Shown one piece after another: positions 16,521-25,149 of a stretch of 64,000 bases of DNA. The notes beneath the pieces are model-generated. The model did not search any database, was not told the origin of the DNA, and was given only the letters and a program-made list of their open reading frames with translations. This DNA is from Paenibacillus cellulositrophicus (GTDB lineage: Bacteria > Bacillota > Bacilli > Paenibacillales > Paenibacillaceae), in assembly GCF_009363095.1 (NCBI RefSeq), contig NZ_CP045295.1:5919001-5983000 (forward strand), in the 5' to 3' direction. The position numbers and the translations under genes are program-made. Every line of letters starts with the position of its first letter. Position 1 is the stretch's first letter.

Positions 16521-17773
16521 TGGTGAATCGAAACGATCAGGCCGTATCCCCGGCATGGCGGGTGGTCAGCGTTCCGGTAGCCACCGTCTGGACCAGCCCG
16601 TCCTCGCCGCGGGCGCTGGACGAACCGGCACTGGCCGGGTTCGCCCCTAGTGAACTTGGGAGTAGGAAACGGGAGGCCAAGGGCCAATCTGATTCGGGGA
16701 ACCCGTTGGAGATGGGAACCGATTCGGGGTTTGCGCGGGGGAGCGGTATCGAGGCATGGCTCGCCGCCATGACGGTACCGGATAAGCTCGACCTGTGCGC
16801 GGCCAACCGCTTGCAGACCCAGGCGCTGTACGGCACGCCCGTCCTTGCCTACGAAGAGCAGGACGGCTGGAGCCGGGTCGCCATTCCGGGCCAGCTCTCG
16901 CCCAAGGATGAGAATGGATATCCCGGCTGGATTCCGGCGGAGCAGCTGCTGCCATTGAGTGAGGAGGAAGCGCGTCGGCTGCTGGACAGCGGCGAAAGCG
17001 TTCCCGGCCCCGCTGCTGCTCCAGCTTCTGCGATCGTTACGGCACCTACGACGGACTTGGAGCTGTTATCCTCATCGGCAAAGATGCGTATCAGCTTCCT
17101 GACAAGGCTTCCGCTGGCGACCGAGGAGGAGCGGGGGACGGTGCTTGAGGTAGAACCCGGCGATGGAGTTCAAGCCGTCCCGGGTTTTCAAGCCGAATCG
17201 GTAGCGGGACCCGATGCTGGAGCATTTCCCCAAGCAGGGAGTGTTCCGAGAGATGGCGTTGAGGCAGGGGCTAATTCTCGTGAGGATTCCTTTGTCGTCG
17301 TGCAGGCCCCGCACGGTCTTGCCCGGATCAGACGGGCAGACGTACAGGTGGTGGCTGAGCCAGGGGAATACCCGGCGGTTCAACCGGATGGGCAGAATAG
17401 GGGCCAGGCTATCGTGGCGCAGGCCAAGCGCTTTCTGGGACTGCCTTACTTGTGGGGAGGCATGTCGGCCTGGGGCTACGACTGCTCCGGGTTTGCCCAC
17501 TCCATGCATCTCGCCTGCGGCATCGACATCCCGAGGGACGCCTCTGTCCAGGCGCTGCACGGAGCCAACATCCCGCCGGAGGAGCTGCAGCCGGGGGATC
17601 TGCTGTTCTTTGCCTATGAGCAGGGCAAGGGACGCGTCCATCATGTCGGCATCTACGCCGGGGACGGGCACATGATCCATTCGCCGGATTCGGCCAGCTC
17701 GGTGGAGCTGATTCCGCTGAAAGGGTATAAGCTTGCTGACGAGCACTGCGTCTCCCGACGTTATTGGACGTAA
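16514..17773 (+). CDS. ykfC: NlpC/P60 gamma-D-glutamyl-L-amino-acid endopeptidase (YkfC-like)
   Basis: 419 residues, overlapping ykfB by seven bases. Bacterial SH3-like domains (about residues 80-150 and 170-290) are followed by an NlpC/P60 domain with catalytic Cys324 in GYDCSGF, His377 in VHHVGIY and a third His in HMIHSP. YkfC enzymes cut L-Ala-gamma-D-Glu from murein peptides, feeding the epimerase. It is longer than typical family members (about 300-330) because of low-complexity Ser/Gly/Ala insertions near residues 35-70 and 215-265. No signal peptide is visible, so a cytosolic role is expected. Confidence 0.93.
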   Translation: MVMVNRNDQAVSPAWRVVSVPVATVWTSPSSPRALDEPALAGFAPSELGSRKREAKGQSDSGNPLEMGTDSGFARGSGIEAWLAAMTVPDKLDLCAANRLQTQALYGTPVLAYEEQDGWSRVAIPGQLSPKDENGYPGWIPAEQLLPLSEEEARRLLDSGESVPGPAAAPASAIVTAPTTDLELLSSSAKMRISFLTRLPLATEEERGTVLEVEPGDGVQAVPGFQAESVAGPDAGAFPQAGSVPRDGVEAGANSREDSFVVVQAPHGLARIRRADVQVVAEPGEYPAVQPDGQNRGQAIVAQAKRFLGLPYLWGGMSAWGYDCSGFAHSMHLACGIDIPRDASVQALHGANIPPEELQPGDLLFFAYEQGKGRVHHVGIYAGDGHMIHSPDSASSVELIPLKGYKLADEHCVSRRYWT

Positions 17774-17878
17774 CGAGGCAAGGCTTTGCCGGGGCATCGC
17801 ATTCAAATCGAAGCGTTCTGTAAGCTGCTCCCAGATTACACATTCCAGAGAATCACAATGAACACTTCGATCGACAAC

Positions 17879-17914
17879 AAACTCCCGGTCGGTTCTATGA
17901 CGCCGGGAGTTTTT
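17879..17914 (+). terminator. Terminator of dpp-ykf operon
   Basis: AAACTCCCGG (17879-17888) pairs perfectly with CCGGGAGTTT (17903-17912) around a 14-nt loop and ends in TTTTT, about 105 bases after ykfC. Confidence 0.85.
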
Positions 17915-18025
17915 GCGGACATCCCCCGAATGGAGCACAGCCCGTGCAGGCTCATTCAGGTATATTTTAACGGAAATCACCCATATTAAGGGAATCAAGG
18001 CAGAAGCTGCTCGCAGGGTGGGGGA

Positions 18026-18724
18026 ATGATGACTGTGGAAAGGCATGAGGAAAAGCATTTTAACGCATCGGATTTGATCAGGGATATTGTGATCGGAATG
18101 TCGGACGGTTTAACGGTTCCGTTTGCCCTTGCCGCCGGCTTGTCCGGGACCGTACCGAATACGAGCTTGGTCGTTGTGGCGGGGATGGCTGAAATCGCTG
18201 CGGGTGCTATCGCGATGGGGCTCGGCGGATATCTTGCCGCCCGGACGGACCGGGAGCATTATGCATCCGAACTCGTGCGGGAGCAGGAGGAAATCAGGGA
18301 AATACCGGATCAGGAAAGGGAGGAAGTGGCCGATATCCTGAGAGAGTGGCATTTTCCCGAAGAAATTGTGGAATCGGCGGTGGATGCCATCTGCCAGGAC
18401 TCGGACCGATGGGTTCAATTTATGATGAAATATGAGCTCGGGCTCGAAGAACCCGAGCCTAAGAGGGCGCGCAACAGCTCGCTCACGATCGGACTGTCCT
18501 ACATTATAGGGGGTGTGATTCCGCTGTCCCCTTACATGCTGATCAGGCAGTCAGGCACAGCTTTATCCGTTTCGGTGATCGTCACGCTGATTGCCTTATT
18601 CGTGTTTGGCTACGTCAAAGGAAGGTTCACCGGTACACGTCCGTTCCGTAGTGCCTGGCAAACAACCATTGTAGGCGGAGCGGCCGCCGGAATCGCATTT
18701 TTCATTGCGAGACTGATCTCTTAA
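18026..18724 (+). CDS. VIT1/CCC1-family Fe/Mn transporter
   Basis: 232 residues. The N-terminal region DLIRDIVIGMSDGLTVPFALAAGLSG and GMAEIAAGAIAMGLGGYLAA are the signature helices 1-2 of the VIT1/CCC1 family. They are followed by a charged cytosolic metal-binding loop (REQEEIREIPDQEREEVADIL) and three more helices at the C-terminus. Members export Fe2+ or Mn2+ from the cytosol by proton antiport. It stands alone, after the dpp terminator. A GGTGGGGGA ribosome site precedes tandem ATG codons at 18026 and 18029. Confidence 0.92.
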   Translation: MMTVERHEEKHFNASDLIRDIVIGMSDGLTVPFALAAGLSGTVPNTSLVVVAGMAEIAAGAIAMGLGGYLAARTDREHYASELVREQEEIREIPDQEREEVADILREWHFPEEIVESAVDAICQDSDRWVQFMMKYELGLEEPEPKRARNSSLTIGLSYIIGGVIPLSPYMLIRQSGTALSVSVIVTLIALFVFGYVKGRFTGTRPFRSAWQTTIVGGAAAGIAFFIARLIS

Positions 18725-18773
18725 AGGATTATTCGTCAATGACTGTTTTCAGCGGATGAATCCGAGATGTTCC

Positions 18774-19427
18774 CTAGTAAAACGACAAATACTTCATCAC
18801 ATTCTCCGCCTTCTCCTCGCCCAGCAGCTGCATCATCTTCGGCCTGACTTCCTCCACAAAAACAGCCTCGATTTCAAACGTTTCTTCGTTGGTTACATTC
18901 CCCTCCATTGTGAAAGCGGCTTCGATCAAGAGCGCCAGGGCCGAAAAAAAGTCGGCCAGCGAGTCTGCAAGGGGGAATGCTTCAGATCCATCGATCCGCC
19001 CGTACACCGGGGACGCTGGCGAGGCGGTGTCGACGATCAGCGGGTCGTCGTTGTAATTGGCAATGACCACATGCTCCGGAGGCCACGAAGGGGATGCTTG
19101 ATACGGCTCCCCCGTTCCCAGCCAACGGTATCCCAGCTGCTGGCGAAACAAATGCTCCGGCTTCGGAAAGAAAAGAACGGCAGCATCTCCGATTTCCACG
19201 GCGGCGCTTTTCATTCCGAGCGATGTTATATGATCAGCACCACTTCTTATTTCATACCTGGTGTAAAAATGCTGCAGTTCCGGCGAAAGCGGAATACGTA
19301 TATCCACGCCGGGGTCACAGAACTCCGCCAACGGGCGGATGTCCTGCTCTTTGAAAAGTCCATATGCCTCGTTATATTGATCCTGCCATTTTAGAAAAGA
19401 TGCCATGGCTTGGTCCAGCACGTCCAT
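18774..19427 (-). CDS. SMI1/KNR4 (SUKH-like) family protein
   Basis: 217 residues, starting at the ATG 19425-19427 with GGGGAG upstream; a TTG one codon earlier is possible. The arrangement of an N-terminal helix, the IPLSPELQHFYTRYEI turn, strands with HVVIANYNDDPLIVDTA and a closing helix (PLADSLADFFSALALLIEAAF) fits the SUKH fold. SUKH proteins are common immunity proteins of polymorphic toxins, but others have housekeeping roles. Two further minus-strand genes of similar character follow upstream. No toxin gene is seen nearby. The family call is from pattern recognition only. Confidence 0.65.
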   Translation of the reverse strand: MDVLDQAMASFLKWQDQYNEAYGLFKEQDIRPLAEFCDPGVDIRIPLSPELQHFYTRYEIRSGADHITSLGMKSAAVEIGDAAVLFFPKPEHLFRQQLGYRWLGTGEPYQASPSWPPEHVVIANYNDDPLIVDTASPASPVYGRIDGSEAFPLADSLADFFSALALLIEAAFTMEGNVTNEETFEIEAVFVEEVRPKMMQLLGEEKAENVMKYLSFY

Positions 19428-19451
19428 CAAGTTTCACTCCCCATAGATTCT

Positions 19452-20156
19452 TTAATAAAAATCGAAGTAGCCGCGCCAGGTGCCATCCTTTTTATGCTTG
19501 GCAAAATAAAAATTGCCGTCATCCACGATGTTGAGCCCGGCTTTGGCGTCTGAGGCGATTTGGAGGACAAAAGCGTATCCATCTCCAAAGTCGATGCCAG
19601 GCTGGGTGAAGGCGGCATATCCGCCAAGCTTGTGGACACGATATATTTCCCCGGCAATATCCTCGAAATAATTCAGCCCTTCCAGCTCTTCCAGTCGGAG
19701 AATCTCTTGCCTGTACGCTTCGGGTATATCATCGCTGTCCCATTGCGGGGAGTCATCTTGACAAAGCTCTGGGAACAGGGGGAAAGGTTTGATTGACATA
19801 AAGGCAGGCCCGAAGTCTTTCAAGACCAGCTTCCCGGTATCGCTGTACTCTCGGATGCACATATATCCGCTCATATCATCGTGATCCAGGACGTTAGGTG
19901 ACAAAAATACGGTCAGCAGCTCGGTTTCCTTCAGTTCGTCCGGAACATAGGGAAGCGCGGGCATATATAGCTGAAGGATGGGAGCCATCGCCTCTCCGTC
20001 TGCATCGACGGGCAGTTCCTCCCCGGGCAATGCCAGGTTGACTTGTCCGATCCAGCACTGCTCCACCGAGAGGCTAGGCCTGCTTCCACCGGTTTGAAAA
20101 AGGGTCGCCGTGCGCCGCAAGGTACTTTGAAGCTCTACGATCCGTTCGTTACTCAT
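19452..20156 (-). CDS. DUF1963 (YwqG-like) protein
   Basis: 234 residues with AAGGAGGC before the ATG. The conserved pattern of DUF1963 is visible: KLGGYAAFTQPGIDFGDGYAFVLQIASD and a closing NFYFAKHKKDGTWRGYFDFY. The family, including B. subtilis YwqG near the ywqJ toxin locus, has no firmly assigned biochemistry but is often next to immunity proteins. It lies 24 bases before the SUKH-like gene and is probably co-transcribed with it. Confidence 0.85.
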   Translation of the reverse strand: MSNERIVELQSTLRRTATLFQTGGSRPSLSVEQCWIGQVNLALPGEELPVDADGEAMAPILQLYMPALPYVPDELKETELLTVFLSPNVLDHDDMSGYMCIREYSDTGKLVLKDFGPAFMSIKPFPLFPELCQDDSPQWDSDDIPEAYRQEILRLEELEGLNYFEDIAGEIYRVHKLGGYAAFTQPGIDFGDGYAFVLQIASDAKAGLNIVDDGNFYFAKHKKDGTWRGYFDFY

Positions 20157-20389
20157 TTTTGCCTCCTTCTTGAAGGATTCACCCGCAGGTCACCCTTGCG
20201 TCAATCTTAAAAAACGAAGATCATCCATATATCATGATGTACGTACACGAAGCATCTTTGCCGCTTCTTTACAAACCCTCCTCGAGTAGGTCTTTGTTCG
20301 ATCCCCTCTGCTTAACGCTCGGCAAATATGCCGTCGTTCGGATCCCGCTGCTTACCCTCCGGAAAGTAGTAACCCATATTCCTTTCACC

Positions 20390-21571
20390 CTACGTATCCG
20401 TCCGCACGTCGTCCCATTCCTGGCCCATATATCCAGTCAGCCAGTTCAAGGCACGGTGACGCTCATACACAACGCCTGCGTTCAGGCCGCCGGGAGCCGG
20501 CTGTCCTTGAATGCGGCTGTCGACGCAGAGCCAGTCGTAGCGGTAGATCAAATCGGCAGCGTCGAGAATTTCCTTACTGCTCCGCAGACGTGAGCCCGCT
20601 AAAAAGGCATCAAACGAATCAAACTGCTGCAGCATGGAGACGGCTTCGGGGACATCGCAAATATCCGTTGGGCTCCCCAAGGCGTCCACATGGCCCAAGG
20701 CCCACAGCAGCACCCAAAAGCCTTCATACCGCCAGGAGAACGGGACCGCTTCGGATTCATCCGCTTGGCCGTTTTGGATAAACGCCTTCTCCTCGGGAGA
20801 AAAGAAGCCGTCCGCCCCGTACTGGGCCGTAATTCTCGAGATCAGCTCCCGGGTATCCTCGGGGCTTTCGCCCGCACCGATGCATTCGCCCTTGACGGCG
20901 GTAATGCAGAGGGCGACGGCGCGCTGCGCGGTTTCCGCAAGCGTCCGGATTCGTCCCGCGGCTTCATCGCCGAGCCGTCCGGGCATCGGCGGCATCTTCT
21001 GGAAGCCTTGCGCCGACAGAACCGCTTCGGACCGCGCTTTGCGCTCCGTACCGGAAGCTGTCTCCGGCTCCTCGCCATGGAGGAAGCTCGTATGGGCGGT
21101 GACGGTGTAATCTTCCACTTCCGAGCGGCCGTCCGTACCCAGCAGCAGCCGTCCTTCCGGGTTCAGCAGCTGCCCGCCGCCCCAGAACATCAGCCCGTCC
21201 AGCGGCCGGATCATCGACAGCAGCCGGGTGAATAAGGATTCCGAAATGTCATCCTCCGTTTCGACACCGATGACCATATTGAGCGTGCTGATCTTGATCA
21301 GCAGCTTTTGCTGCAGCGGCTCGTTCTCCGCCGGGATCTGGGCAAAAAATTGCTCCATGCCGCTTCGCATGCTTGCAAACTCATCCGGATGCGTTCTGCT
21401 GGTCATGATGTTAAAAGCGGTAGCCTTTCGGCGAAGCCAGCCCTTGCTGACGATTTCAATCCGGGTTTTGCTCTCATTAACGCTCATCTTTCCATTCGGG
21501 TCGATCGCCTTCATCAGGCCCACGATCTGATCCAGATCGAAGGTTGAGCTGTACAGCGCACAATTCTTCAC
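20390..21571 (-). CDS. DUF4272 domain protein
   Basis: 393 residues. The GTG at 21569-21571 is chosen because GGGAGGAG lies about eight bases upstream and the protein pattern begins here (KNCALYSSTFDLDQIV); the open frame to 22018 has no family similarity. The second half (SWRYEGFWVLLWALGHVD, then LDAADLIYRYDWLCVDSRI and VVYERHRALNWLTGYMGQEW ending DDVRTDT) is characteristic of DUF4272. Function is unknown; related proteins occur in toxin-immunity neighbourhoods. About 230 bases without a recognisable gene separate it from the DUF1963 gene. Confidence 0.85.
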   Translation of the reverse strand: MKNCALYSSTFDLDQIVGLMKAIDPNGKMSVNESKTRIEIVSKGWLRRKATAFNIMTSRTHPDEFASMRSGMEQFFAQIPAENEPLQQKLLIKISTLNMVIGVETEDDISESLFTRLLSMIRPLDGLMFWGGGQLLNPEGRLLLGTDGRSEVEDYTVTAHTSFLHGEEPETASGTERKARSEAVLSAQGFQKMPPMPGRLGDEAAGRIRTLAETAQRAVALCITAVKGECIGAGESPEDTRELISRITAQYGADGFFSPEEKAFIQNGQADESEAVPFSWRYEGFWVLLWALGHVDALGSPTDICDVPEAVSMLQQFDSFDAFLAGSRLRSSKEILDAADLIYRYDWLCVDSRIQGQPAPGGLNAGVVYERHRALNWLTGYMGQEWDDVRTDT

Positions 21572-21784
21572 AACGATTCTCCTCCCACATGTAAAAAAAC
21601 AACCAGTAACAATGTGCAAAAAGCACATATCAACCATTTTATACCGAATTCGCGCACGACTTCCAGGCCGAATCCCGTCAGCAGCAATATCCTCGAAAAC
21701 CTCCCACCTTCGGCTTGAAAAATGTACCCCTGACAGTCGTTCACGTCGCATGTGGAGCGCTGTACGACCAACCACCTTCGTCAG

Positions 21785-21883
21785 ATGGTGCTGTACATGA
21801 GCTACAACGTCAACTCGGCGCTGACCAAATACGACGACATTTCCAAGCTGATGTACACCGGCCGGTATGACGTGCATCGATAG
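21785..21883 (+). pseudogene. Remnant of a sensor histidine kinase sensor domain (YesM-type)
   Basis: The short frame RQMVLYMSYNVNSALTKYDD, continuing ISKLMYTGRYDVHR before a TAG, looks like the early extracellular part of Paenibacillus two-component sensors of the YesM class. In that class NVxxALxxYDDISxLMY is a recurrent pattern. No kinase domain follows and no ribosome site precedes. It lies in the 433-base gap between the DUF4272 and xanthine dehydrogenase genes, whose remaining sequence holds nothing recognisable. Confidence 0.5.
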
Positions 21884-22055
21884 ACCTTTTTTACTTGAGG
21901 TTGTGCGATAAACCCGAATACTAGGGACAATGCATTTCCCATATAAATAGGCAGTAAAGGATGTGCATCTATCACAACTATGGGGATGAAAGGAGGGAGC
22001 CGAAATCGCCTCGTCCATCGGAAAGGAAGTTCTGAGAAAGGAATCCGGGCAGAAA

Positions 22056-24329
22056 GTGACCGGGACGGCCCGTTACACGGGAGATACCTCGAAACCCGGC
22101 CTGCTGCACGCCGCCTTGGCTGTCAGCCCGCATGCCCATGCCCGGATGCTGTCGATCGATACCTCCGCGGCCCGGAGTGTTCCGGGCGTCCGTGCGGTCA
22201 TCACAGGAGAGGATTTCCCGGTGCTCACCGGTTCTCCGCTGGAAGACCGGCCTCCGCTGGCCTTAGAAAAGGTGAGATATTTCGGCGAGCCGGTCGCCGT
22301 GGTGGTGGCGGATGCGGAATATATCGCGGAAATGGCGGCGCTGCAGGTCCGCGTGGAATACGAGACGCTGCCGCTTGTTCAGTCCCCGCTGGAGGCCTAT
22401 AAGCCGGGCGCACCGCTCATTCATGAACGTCTGGCCGAGTATAAGCATTATGAGGAGGTGTATCCGGAGCCCGGCACCAACGTTGCAAGCCGCAACCGGA
22501 TCCGCAAAGGAAACATGGAGGAAGGATGGAGCCGCAGCGTCCACACGATCGAGGTCCGGGTGAGCATGCCGCAATCGGACCATGCCGCGATGGAACCGCG
22601 CTGCAGTACGGCGGAGCTGCTGCCGGACGGCAAAGCCGTCATCCATTCCGCCTCGCAGTCTCCCTACATCATCCGCAGCCAAATCAACAGATACTTTCAT
22701 ATCCCGCTGCAGCAAATCATCGTTCACACCCCGCTCGTTGGCGGTGGGTTTGGCGGGAAGGCGGCCGTTCAGCTGGAGTTTCTCGCTTTTCTGGCTTCAA
22801 GGGCCGTAGGGGGAAAAGCGGTCAAGCTGGTCAATTCAAGGGAGCGCGACATGGTCTCTTCCCCGGTGCATATCGGGCTGGAATCGAGAGTCAAGCTGGG
22901 CTGTACCGCCGATGGAAAAATCGCTGCCGCGGAAATTACGCACTGGTTTGACGGAGGAGCCTACTCGGACCGGGGACCGATCATGAGCAAGGCGGGAGCC
23001 AGCGACTGCTCGGGTCCGTACCGAATCGACAATCTGCAGTGCGATTCGCTCTGCATGTATACGAATCACCCGTATTCCACTTCATTTCGCGGGTTTGGAC
23101 ATCCCGAGCTGACGTTTGCCATAGAGCGGGCTATGGATGTCATGGCCGCACGCCTCAGCATGGATCCGCTGGAGTTCCGCTTTCTGAATGCGATCGGGCC
23201 CGGTGATACGACGCCGACACAAACGCTGCTGGACCGCAGTACGGTAGGCAATCTCCCGATGTGTATCGCCAAGCTGAAAGATATGATCCGATGGGATGAG
23301 CAGCCCTTGATTGAAGCAAAAGGCCACTTTGTCAAAGCCAGGGGCGTATGCTGTATGTGGAAAAATTCCAATACGCCCGCCGATGCCGGTGCGGGGGCGG
23401 TCATCATTTTCAATGCCGATGGCAGCGTGAATTTGCTCTGCGGCGCTGTGGAGATCGGGCAGGGCACGCGGACGTCCCTCACCCAAATGGTAGCCGAGCT
23501 GCTCCGAATGGATGTACACAAAGTATCGATCAGCACTGACGTCAATACGGAGACCGAGCCGCAGCTGTGGAAAACCGTTGCAAGCCGCAGCACTTTTCTG
23601 GTCGGCAACGCGATTCGGGCGGCGGCGCACGATGCCATCGTACAGCTGAAGAACACGGCTGCCCGGGTACTTCAGCTCCCGTCGGCCGAGCTGGAAATTG
23701 GAGGCGGAAGGGTTTACAGTATGCGGGATCCGGGGATCGGCATAGAAATCACCAAGATTGCCCTTGGATACAAACTTCCGGAGGGGGGGACGATTGGAAG
23801 CCAGGTCATCGGCCGCGGCAGCTATGCGATGCGGGATATTAAGGAGCTGGACCCGATGACCGGCAAAGGAAAACCGGGCCCGGAATGGACGGTCGGCGCA
23901 CAGATGGTGGAGGTGGAGCTGGATACGAGGGATTATAGCTATCGGATCCTGCAGGCGGCAACCGTTATTGATGCCGGCAAGGTTATCAATCCGGTTTTCG
24001 CCCGCGGCCAAATCACCGGAGGCATGAGCATGGGACTGGGCCTTGCCAGCAGGGAGGCCTTTGCGTTCAATGACGAGGCCCAGGTGCTGAATCCGCAGTT
24101 CCGGACTTATCACATGTTGCGTTACGGAGAGCAGCCGGCGTATTTCGTCGATTTCGTCGAAACGCCGAATGCGGAGGCGCCATTCGGCCTGCGGGGTATC
24201 GGCGAGCATGGCATTATCGGCATGCCTGCTGCACTGGCAAACGCTTTGTCGGCAGCAACGGGCATCGCGCTAAATCGGCTTCCGCTTACCCCGGAGCGGA
24301 TCTGGAGGACGGCCCATGATACCCTTTGA
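22056..24329 (+). CDS. Xanthine dehydrogenase, molybdopterin-binding subunit (PucD-like)
   Basis: 757 residues from the GTG at 22056. The typical family N-terminus is visible further upstream in the same frame (SSIGKEVLRKESGQKVTGTA), and an AAAGGAGGG site at 21989-21997 points to a start near 22005, where the codon is ATC, not ATG. Domains are the Ald_Xan_dh_C hammerhead (about 1-110) and the Moco-binding domain with GGGFGGKAAVQLEF, SFRGFGHPE, the EIGQGTRT loop and the GLRGIGEHG motif. It oxidises xanthine/hypoxanthine using subunits encoded by the next two genes. It overlaps the FAD subunit gene by 14 bases. Confidence 0.93.
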   Translation: MTGTARYTGDTSKPGLLHAALAVSPHAHARMLSIDTSAARSVPGVRAVITGEDFPVLTGSPLEDRPPLALEKVRYFGEPVAVVVADAEYIAEMAALQVRVEYETLPLVQSPLEAYKPGAPLIHERLAEYKHYEEVYPEPGTNVASRNRIRKGNMEEGWSRSVHTIEVRVSMPQSDHAAMEPRCSTAELLPDGKAVIHSASQSPYIIRSQINRYFHIPLQQIIVHTPLVGGGFGGKAAVQLEFLAFLASRAVGGKAVKLVNSRERDMVSSPVHIGLESRVKLGCTADGKIAAAEITHWFDGGAYSDRGPIMSKAGASDCSGPYRIDNLQCDSLCMYTNHPYSTSFRGFGHPELTFAIERAMDVMAARLSMDPLEFRFLNAIGPGDTTPTQTLLDRSTVGNLPMCIAKLKDMIRWDEQPLIEAKGHFVKARGVCCMWKNSNTPADAGAGAVIIFNADGSVNLLCGAVEIGQGTRTSLTQMVAELLRMDVHKVSISTDVNTETEPQLWKTVASRSTFLVGNAIRAAAHDAIVQLKNTAARVLQLPSAELEIGGGRVYSMRDPGIGIEITKIALGYKLPEGGTIGSQVIGRGSYAMRDIKELDPMTGKGKPGPEWTVGAQMVEVELDTRDYSYRILQAATVIDAGKVINPVFARGQITGGMSMGLGLASREAFAFNDEAQVLNPQFRTYHMLRYGEQPAYFVDFVETPNAEAPFGLRGIGEHGIIGMPAALANALSAATGIALNRLPLTPERIWRTAHDTL

Positions 24330-25149
24330 CTTTGAATATTACCGGCCGTCTTCGGTGAAAGAGGCGGCAGATGCCTATCAGGCGCTGCAAGCCCAGGGCA
24401 AACAGCCGATGTATTGGTCCGGAGGGACGGAAATCATTACGATGGCCAGGCTGAACGAGGATCGCCCGGGTGCGGTCGTCGATTTAAAGGCGATCCCCGA
24501 ATGCAATGTCATAGAGTTCCGCGAAAATGACCTGATCATCGGCGGCTGTGTCACGTTGTCCGCCGTTACCGGATCGAACTTCTTCCCGCTGCTCGGCAGG
24601 GCGGCCCAGGGCGTCGCCGACCAGACGTCCCGTAACAAAATTACGCTCGGCGGCAACCTGTGCGGCCGAATCTATTACAGGGAAGCGGTTCTCCCGCTGC
24701 TTGTGGCCGACAGCCGCCTGGTCATCGCAGGGAAAGGCGGCGTCAGGGAGGCTGCGATCCACGAAGTCTTCCGCGGGCAGATCCGTCTGGAACCCGGAGA
24801 ATTTCTGCTGCAGACCGTGACGGACCGTGAATTTGTATCTCTGCCGTCCGTTCATGTGAAGAAGCGGCAGATCGGTAATGTCGGTTACCCGTTGGTGACC
24901 TTGGTTGCCGTGAAAAAGGGTAGCCGCATCCGCGCGGCATTCAGCGGGATTTGCGGGTTCCCGTTCCGTTCGGCCTCCATCGAGCAGGTGCTGAATACCC
25001 CCGGGCTATCGGCGGAAGAGCGGGCCCGCCAGGCAGCCGGACGGCTCCCGGCACCGCCGCTGACCAATACGGAAGGCACGGCCGATTACCGGCTCTTTTT
25101 ATTTAAGCAAACCATCAAAGACGCCATTCATGCTTTGGAAGGAAGGTGA
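24316..25149 (+). CDS. Xanthine dehydrogenase, FAD-binding subunit (PucC-like)
   Basis: 277 residues. The N-terminal MIPFDFEYYRPSSVKEAADA and the FAD-binding loop WSGGTEIITMARL are followed by the second flavin region (GRAAQGVADQTSRNKITLGGNLCGRIYYRE) and the CO-dehydrogenase-flavoprotein C-terminal domain. It passes electrons between the iron-sulfur subunit and the electron acceptor. It overlaps both neighbouring genes, showing a tightly coupled operon. Confidence 0.93.
   Translation: MIPFDFEYYRPSSVKEAADAYQALQAQGKQPMYWSGGTEIITMARLNEDRPGAVVDLKAIPECNVIEFRENDLIIGGCVTLSAVTGSNFFPLLGRAAQGVADQTSRNKITLGGNLCGRIYYREAVLPLLVADSRLVIAGKGGVREAAIHEVFRGQIRLEPGEFLLQTVTDREFVSLPSVHVKKRQIGNVGYPLVTLVAVKKGSRIRAAFSGICGFPFRSASIEQVLNTPGLSAEERARQAAGRLPAPPLTNTEGTADYRLFLFKQTIKDAIHALEGR

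Noticed and set aside
20157..20389. Possible small gene between the DUF1963 and DUF4272 genes
   Set aside because: Open frames here have no ribosome site or recognisable pattern on either strand.
21572..22018. N-terminal extension of the DUF4272 protein up to 22018
   Set aside because: The extra residues have no family pattern, and a strong ribosome site sits directly before the GTG at 21571; the region overlaps the sensor-kinase remnant on the other strand.
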